Below, piece by piece: positions 59,934-64,000 of a stretch of DNA of 64,000 nt (within the stretch, counting starts at the first letter, position 1; the number at the start of each line of letters is the position of its first letter). The notes below the pieces were generated by a model, which saw nothing but the letters and a program-made list of their open reading frames with translations, did no database searches and was not told the DNA's origin. The stretch comes from VSJD01 sp964617825. GTDB taxonomy: Bacteria; Verrucomicrobiota; Kiritimatiellia; JAAZAB01. The DNA lies in NCBI GenBank assembly GCA_964617825.1, contig CAZTWL010000001.1, positions 124,001 through 188,000 on the forward strand. Reading direction: 5' to 3'. The position numbers were made by a program, and so were the translations under genes.

Positions 59934-61010
59934 ATGAATACCATGCAAACTGCAAGCGAAACGATCGTTCTTTATAATTGTCCGGATATGCGGGAAACGA
60001 ACCTTTGTCATGAATCCGATGCCGGGGTTCTGAACGAAGTCAATGCCGTGGCAGCGGCGCTGGATAGGTTGGGTGTCGATTGCCGTCGCCAAGGTGTGCG
60101 GCGATTGGATGATGTGCGCGCCGCATTGGAAACCGCGCCCAATGCCGTGGTGTTCAATCTGGTTGAGCGGCTGGAAGACGGTCCGGAGGCGTGCAATCAG
60201 GTTCCGTTCCTGTGCCGCGCATCCGGCCACCCCTGCACGGGCAATTCGTCCGCTTGCCTGGAGCTGACCCAGAACAAGTGGCTGGCCAAGGAGCGCCTGC
60301 GCGCTTGCGGTATTCCCGTGCCCGTTGCCTGTGTGGTCCCGCCGGGCGCGCTGCCGGACCCGATGCGCGTGCCCCGTCCGCCTTTGATTGTCAAACCGCT
60401 CTGTGCCGACGGCAGCGAAGGCATTGACGGCGCCTCGCTCGTGCGCGACCCGGCAAGTCAACTGGCCCGGGCCGTCGAACGGGTGCATGCGCATGAAGGT
60501 CAGGCGGCGCTTGTCGAAGCCTTTGTGGAAGGACGCGAGTTCAATCTGTCGGTGCTGGAAACGGACGGACGTGCGGACGTGCTGCCTTTGGCGGAAATCG
60601 AGTTTGCGCTGTTTCCGCCCGGTCGTCCGCATCTTGTGGATTATGCGGTGAAATGGATTCCCGGGACGATTCCGGGCAGAATATCGCCGCGCCGGGTGCC
60701 TGCCTGTGTGGAAGCGTCCCTGGCAGGCCGTCTGCGGTTCGCCGCTCTGGCGGCGTGGCAAGCTTGCGGTTGCAACGATTATATCCGGGTGGATATGCGT
60801 GTCGATCAGTCCGGCCGGCCATTTGTCATCGAGGTTAATGCCAATCCGGATATTTCGCCCAATGCCGGATTCCCCGCCTGTCTGGCCGCCGCGGGGTTAA
60901 CCTTTCCCGAATTTGTCGCGCGCCTGCTGCGCAACGCTTCCGCCCGCGAATCGAAAGCCGGCCGACAGGGAAGCGAGCGCCGGATGGCGGTCAGCGGTTG
61001 GCGGTTTTGA
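59934..61010 (+). CDS. ATP-grasp protein, D-alanine-D-alanine ligase-like
   Basis: A 358-residue ATP-grasp enzyme with Ddl-like features: NLVERLEDGPEACNQVPFLC (N-terminal substrate region), GNSSACLELTQNKWLAKERL, PLIVKPLCADGSEGIDGASL (ATP-binding Lys and the Gly-rich loop), ALVEAFVEGREFNLSVLETD and YIRVDMRVDQSGRPFVIEVN followed by ANPDISPNAGFP. The last has the Mg-binding Asp and Glu/Asn. The substrate could be an amino acid or peptide other than D-Ala, since the Ddl Ser/Tyr loop is not obvious. ATG 59934 is the likely start; TTG 59922 is in frame. The 3' end overlaps the convergent lipoprotein gene by 20 bp. Confidence 0.8.
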   Translation: MNTMQTASETIVLYNCPDMRETNLCHESDAGVLNEVNAVAAALDRLGVDCRRQGVRRLDDVRAALETAPNAVVFNLVERLEDGPEACNQVPFLCRASGHPCTGNSSACLELTQNKWLAKERLRACGIPVPVACVVPPGALPDPMRVPRPPLIVKPLCADGSEGIDGASLVRDPASQLARAVERVHAHEGQAALVEAFVEGREFNLSVLETDGRADVLPLAEIEFALFPPGRPHLVDYAVKWIPGTIPGRISPRRVPACVEASLAGRLRFAALAAWQACGCNDYIRVDMRVDQSGRPFVIEVNANPDISPNAGFPACLAAAGLTFPEFVARLLRNASARESKAGRQGSERRMAVSGWRF

Positions 61011-61434
61011 TTTTTGTGACCTTGCCGTTCACGAATTCCACGTGCATTTTTTCGTATTCCTGGATTTTCTGGCTGTTCACGGTCACGGGCGGCTGGTATT
61101 TATAGGAAGTGTCGCCATCCTTGTCGATGACATAAGGGCTCGGCGTATAGGTCTGCTGTTCGGTTGTGCTTGTCGTGTCCGTGTAGGACCAGATTTCAGT
61201 GGTGCCTTCAGCGGCCTTTTCGGTTTCAACCTTGTCCGCCTTGCCCAGGGCCATAGTCACCATTTCCGGGGTGTAGCCGATCTCAATCCGGCCCTGCCGG
61301 ACATTCTGCTGGACATCGGGCGGAAAACTGGCAAACAAGCCGGGATTGTCCCTGATCCGGCTTTCGGGGGTTGCGCATCCTGCAAGGACGATCAGCACGA
61401 TCGTTGCCATGGCGGCCGACGCTGGCTTGTTCAT
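60991..61434 (-). CDS. Small outer-membrane-type lipoprotein
   Basis: A 147-residue lipoprotein with signal AAMATIVLIVLAGCATPES (lipobox LAGC, Cys near residue 20). The body has IGYTPEMVTMALGKADKVET and TTEIWSYTDT, which recall the BamE/SmpA-OmlA pattern of a small alpha-beta lipoprotein (Y-x-P-x-M-V-x-x-x-L-G-x-P), then EYEKMHVEFVNGKVTKIKTA. The start has GAGGAG 9 nt upstream. The gene converges on, and overlaps by 20 bp, the ATP-grasp gene. The role in outer-membrane assembly is a guess from the motif only. Confidence 0.78.
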   Translation of the reverse strand: MNKPASAAMATIVLIVLAGCATPESRIRDNPGLFASFPPDVQQNVRQGRIEIGYTPEMVTMALGKADKVETEKAAEGTTEIWSYTDTTSTTEQQTYTPSPYVIDKDGDTSYKYQPPVTVNSQKIQEYEKMHVEFVNGKVTKIKTANR

Positions 61435-61667
61435 TAAAAAAATCTCCTCGACTAAACAGTGCGGTTGGGAACGCGAAACTTATTGCCGGGCATATTATCG
61501 CCAAGCCGGCATTCGCGCAAGAGCATACGGCCCTCAACCTGCGCGGGAAAGTGTTGAATAATCGGTGGTCAGTTGGCTAATATAACCTTCATCTGGATTG
61601 TGGGAATGCCGCATAAAACCAAAAAGGCCAGGAAGATGATCGCACCAAGGCATGCCGAAATATCATA

Positions 61668-62333
61668 ATGAAAACCATCAAAGATATGCCCGAATACAGC
61701 CGGCCGCGGGAGAAACTTTGCGAAAAAGGCGCGGCGGCGCTGACGGATGAGGAACTGGTGGCCGCCATCCTGGGCATGGGAACGAAGGGCATGGATGTGC
61801 GCACGATCGCCAAGGCCGTTACGGCGCTGATCCGCGAGTGCAAGACCGAACTGACCCTCGATCGATTGCGGGCGGTTCCTGGCGTGGGGCTGGCCAAGGC
61901 CGCCCAGATTCTATCGGCCTTCGAGCTGGCCCGCCGGCACCTGCTCAAGGACACGGTCAAGATCGCCGGCCCAAAGGATGTCCTGGCGCAGATGGCCGAC
62001 ATTGTCGGCAAACCGCAGGAGCATTTTGTCTGTCTCTCGCTGAATGGCGCCAACGAACTCATTGCCCGGCGGATTGTCACCATCGGATTGCTGGATCAAA
62101 GCCAGGTGCATCCGCGCGAAGTATTTGCCGACGTTATTGCCGACCGCGCGGCGGCGGTAATCTTTGCCCACAATCATCCCTCGGGCGATCTCAAGCCCAG
62201 TGCGGCCGATATCGCCACCCACCGCCAGCTTACCGAAGCCGCCGGGATCCTCGGCATCCGTGTCTTGGATCATGTCATCGTCAGCCGCAAAGGTTTTACC
62301 AGTTTCCAGGAATCCGGTTTGATACCGGGCTGA
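61668..62333 (+). CDS. radC: RadC family protein (JAB/MPN domain)
   Basis: A 221-residue RadC (UPF0758) protein. The N-terminal helix-hairpin-helix part has DMPEYSRPREKLCEKGAAAL and LRAVPGVGLAKAAQILSAFE; the JAMM metal-binding part has HPREVFADVIADRAAAVIFA, HNHPSGDLKPSAADIATHRQ and GIRVLDHVIVSRKGFTSFQE, with the His-x-His-x10-Asp motif intact. Despite the name, a DNA-repair role has been questioned and the function is unclear. It is a free-standing gene between the small lipoprotein (divergent) and tRNA-Ser. Confidence 0.92.
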   Translation: MKTIKDMPEYSRPREKLCEKGAAALTDEELVAAILGMGTKGMDVRTIAKAVTALIRECKTELTLDRLRAVPGVGLAKAAQILSAFELARRHLLKDTVKIAGPKDVLAQMADIVGKPQEHFVCLSLNGANELIARRIVTIGLLDQSQVHPREVFADVIADRAAAVIFAHNHPSGDLKPSAADIATHRQLTEAAGILGIRVLDHVIVSRKGFTSFQESGLIPG

Positions 62334-62461
62334 GGGCGAGTATGACCAAATGGTCCCTGGCCGCGCAAACGCTTTTCAAAATCCGGTGTTTTGGATAATT
62401 CGCTTGCCCTTGTTTGATCAATCTGATAACCGATACTGCCTGTAGATTGCCAGTTTTTCCG

Positions 62462-62549
62462 GGAGAGGTGACCGAGTGGCCTAAGGTGTACGACTGGAAA
62501 TCGTATGTGCCCCAAAAGGGCACCGCGGGTTCGACTCCCGCCCTCTCCG
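62462..62549 (+). tRNA. tRNA-Ser (anticodon GGA)
   Basis: The acceptor stem is GGAGAGG (62462-62468) with CCTCTCC (62542-62548) and discriminator G; CCA is encoded at 62550-62552. The anticodon stem TACGA/TCGTA has loop CTGGAAA with anticodon GGA. The long variable arm (GTGCCCC-AAAA-GGGCAC) is typical of tRNA-Ser. It reads UCC and UCU codons. Confidence 0.97.
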
Positions 62550-62647
62550 CCATGCAGCGTGGTTTGCTCGGCGGGACAGATCCGGCCGTCCCGGGCATCG
62601 GCGCGGGACGCAAATGAACCGGGCAAGCGCGCCGGAAGCCCGCAGGC

Positions 62648-63517
62648 ATGTCTGAAGACAACATCTCCGCCGCTTTCCCGAAGGCAATGAATTTGAAAGC
62701 AATTCGTCCATTGCGGATTGTCCTTGTCCAGAACAGCGCCGGTGTGGACGTGGAGCGGAATTTGACCGGCATTGAACGCCGGCTCCGCCGTGCGCCATCC
62801 TGCGATTTGATTGCCCTGCCGGAAGTGTTTGCCATTCGCGGCAACGATGCGGACTATCGCGCCGCGGCGGAGGTCCTGCCGGGCCCGATAACCCGGCGCC
62901 TGATGGCCATAGCCGCGCGCGCGCGGGCATGGGTCCTGGGCGGCAGCGTGATCGAGCGCTGTCGCGGAAAAATCTACAATACCTCGCTGTTGATAAATCG
63001 GCAGGGCCGGATTGTCGCCCGATACCGCAAAATTCACCTGTTCGAAGCCAATTTGGAAAACGGGCAGGTTGTGCGCGAAAGCGATGTTTACGCGGCGGGG
63101 GATAAGCCCGTTATGGCCGAGGTTGAAGGTTGGCCCTGCGGCCTGGCGATTTGCTATGACCTGCGTTTTCCGGAGTTGTTCCGCTATTATTCACGCCACG
63201 GCGCAGCCATCTTTTTTATCCCTTCGAATTTTACCCAAAAAACCGGCAAGGATCATTGGCCGACTCTCGTGCGCGCGCGGGCCATCGAGAACCAGGCGTT
63301 TGTCGTGGCCCCCAATCAGTGCGGGGTCAATCCCTGTACCGGCGTTGCCAGCCACGGGCACAGCCTGATCGTGGGGCCGTGGGGCGATGTGCTTGCCGCC
63401 GCGGCCGGAAAGGAAGCCGTCTTGTCGGTCGCGCTCCAGCCGGAAGACCTGCGCCGTACGCGCGCGCGCATCCCGGTCCTCCGTCACCGGCGTGTGTTAA
63501 GTTCATTCTGGATTTGA
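62648..63517 (+). CDS. Carbon-nitrogen hydrolase (nitrilase superfamily amidase)
   Basis: A 289-residue nitrilase-fold enzyme. The catalytic triad is visible: Glu in LIALPEVFAI, Lys in RYRKIHLFEANL and Cys in GLAICYDLRFPELFRYYSRH. Other motifs: WVLGGSVIERCRGKIYNTSL, FIPSNFTQKTGKDHWPTLVR, RARAIENQAFVVAPNQCGVN and SHGHSLIVGPWGDVLA. The pattern is close to NIT1/omega-amidase or deaminated glutathione amidase. ATG 62648 is used here; ATG 62687, in frame, gives a start nearer the usual (LKAIRPLRIVLVQ). It comes 95 bp after tRNA-Ser. Confidence 0.9.
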   Translation: MSEDNISAAFPKAMNLKAIRPLRIVLVQNSAGVDVERNLTGIERRLRRAPSCDLIALPEVFAIRGNDADYRAAAEVLPGPITRRLMAIAARARAWVLGGSVIERCRGKIYNTSLLINRQGRIVARYRKIHLFEANLENGQVVRESDVYAAGDKPVMAEVEGWPCGLAICYDLRFPELFRYYSRHGAAIFFIPSNFTQKTGKDHWPTLVRARAIENQAFVVAPNQCGVNPCTGVASHGHSLIVGPWGDVLAAAAGKEAVLSVALQPEDLRRTRARIPVLRHRRVLSSFWI

Positions 63518-63574
63518 TGGGACAGCGAAAAAGAAACAAAGCCGGGTTGCCCCGATGACCTCAAAGGAAAAAAT

Positions 63575-64000
63575 ATGATTCGCAGCATTTGTCATACTGG
63601 TCTTGTTGTGCGCGATATCGGGCGTTCCATCGCCTTTTATGAGGCCCTGGGTTTAACCGTTTGCCGGAGGGAGACTGAAACCGGCGCATATATCGACGCG
63701 GTTGTCGGTATTCCTGCCGTAAAGGTCGAGTGGGCGCAGTTACGTGTGCCGGATGGATCCCTGCTGGAGTTGCTGCAATACCATTCCCATCCGGATATTT
63801 GTCCGGTTGAAAGGACCCCTGCAAATCGTCTGGGATGTTCGCATATTGCGTTTGCGGTGGAAAACCTGCCGGAAACGTGCGAGAGGGTTATGCAACTGGG
63901 CGGCTCAAAAGTCAATGCCCCTGCCATTTCTCCGAACGGGGAAGAGAGCGTTGTGTATTGCCGCGATTTGGATGGCATCCTTATCGAGTTGGTTGAAGAC
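63575..64000 (+). CDS. VOC family protein (glyoxalase/dioxygenase fold), partial at window end
   Basis: From ATG 63575, with AAAGGA 5 nt upstream, an uninterrupted frame of 142 codons runs to the window edge. It encodes a vicinal-oxygen-chelate protein: SICHTGLVVRDIGRSIAFYE at the start (first betaalphabetabetabeta unit with the metal His), VPDGSLLELLQYH, GCSHIAFAVENLPETCERVM (second unit with its His) and YCRDLDGILIELVED at the end. The two units and metal ligands (His, Glu, His, Glu) are visible. It may be a lactoylglutathione lyase or methylmalonyl-CoA epimerase relative; the substrate is unknown. Confidence 0.88.
   Translation, partial: MIRSICHTGLVVRDIGRSIAFYEALGLTVCRRETETGAYIDAVVGIPAVKVEWAQLRVPDGSLLELLQYHSHPDICPVERTPANRLGCSHIAFAVENLPETCERVMQLGGSKVNAPAISPNGEESVVYCRDLDGILIELVED

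Noticed and set aside
1..64000. CRISPR array, rRNA genes, insertion sequence with transposase, phage genes
   Set aside because: None was seen. Repeats here are pairs or palindromes, not regularly spaced arrays, and no transposase or integrase motif other than XerC was found.

Overview
The window reads as one contig of a Gram-negative, LPS-bearing bacterium with moderately high GC. Evidence for an outer membrane is a Kdo transferase (1606-2946), an ADP-heptose:LPS-type GT9 enzyme (41808-42773), two lipoproteins and two ExbD-like proteins. The mix of ExbB/ExbD/DUF4159, long TPR and FG-GAP proteins, an archaeal-type phosphoglycerate mutase and many palindromic intergenic repeats suggests the PVC group (Kiritimatiellota, Lentisphaerota or Verrucomicrobiota). 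That placement is inference. A run of ten N at 23133-23142 shows the contig is a draft scaffold, possibly a metagenome bin.

Layout. 1-4279: end of dprA, xerC, waaA and an MFS transporter. 4566-22231: an O-antigen/capsule cluster with a Wzz-like regulator, a Wzx flippase, a Wzy-like polymerase, a methyltransferase, six GT4-type glycosyltransferases and a complete UDP-N-acetyl-L-fucosamine cassette (capE, capF, capG) followed by a WbuB-like transferase. This cluster is scarred: a wecB 3' fragment, a 53-codon 3' fragment, a GT2 gene with two frameshifts and a decayed second wzy-like gene lie inside it. 22280-24336 (minus): a large membrane protein split by the assembly gap. 24829-29202: AhpD-like protein, DJ-1/PfpI protein, a beta-helix gene remnant, a B12-binding radical SAM protein and a Dus enzyme.

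29266-38076 (minus) is one gene for a 2936-residue cyclic beta-1,2-glucan synthase-like protein. It sits between two 76-bp near-identical direct repeats, both made of the 5' end of dus. The right copy is a truncated dus whose start overlaps the stop of maf. The simplest reading is that this 9-kb segment was inserted into an older C45 peptidase-maf-dus operon, of which the C45 gene is also decayed.

39607-47536 holds miaB, a membrane protein, a GT9 enzyme, a GNAT enzyme, an ankyrin protein and a 1041-residue TPR protein. 47790-54073 is a tight six-gene operon behind a good sigma70-type promoter: a TPR protein, ExbB with an added C-terminal zinc ribbon, two ExbD proteins, a membrane-anchored proline-containing DUF4159 protein in the place where TonB or TolA would be expected, and a secreted FG-GAP protein. 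This is the best candidate in the window for an uncharacterised envelope machine. 54287-64000: dnaE with a terminator, a LysM lipoprotein, phosphoglycerate mutase, an ATP-grasp ligase, a small lipoprotein, radC, tRNA-Ser(GGA), a nitrilase-family amidase and the start of a VOC-family protein.

All calls come from reading the sequence and family knowledge. No database search was run, so specific substrates of the glycosyltransferases and the taxonomic placement remain open.
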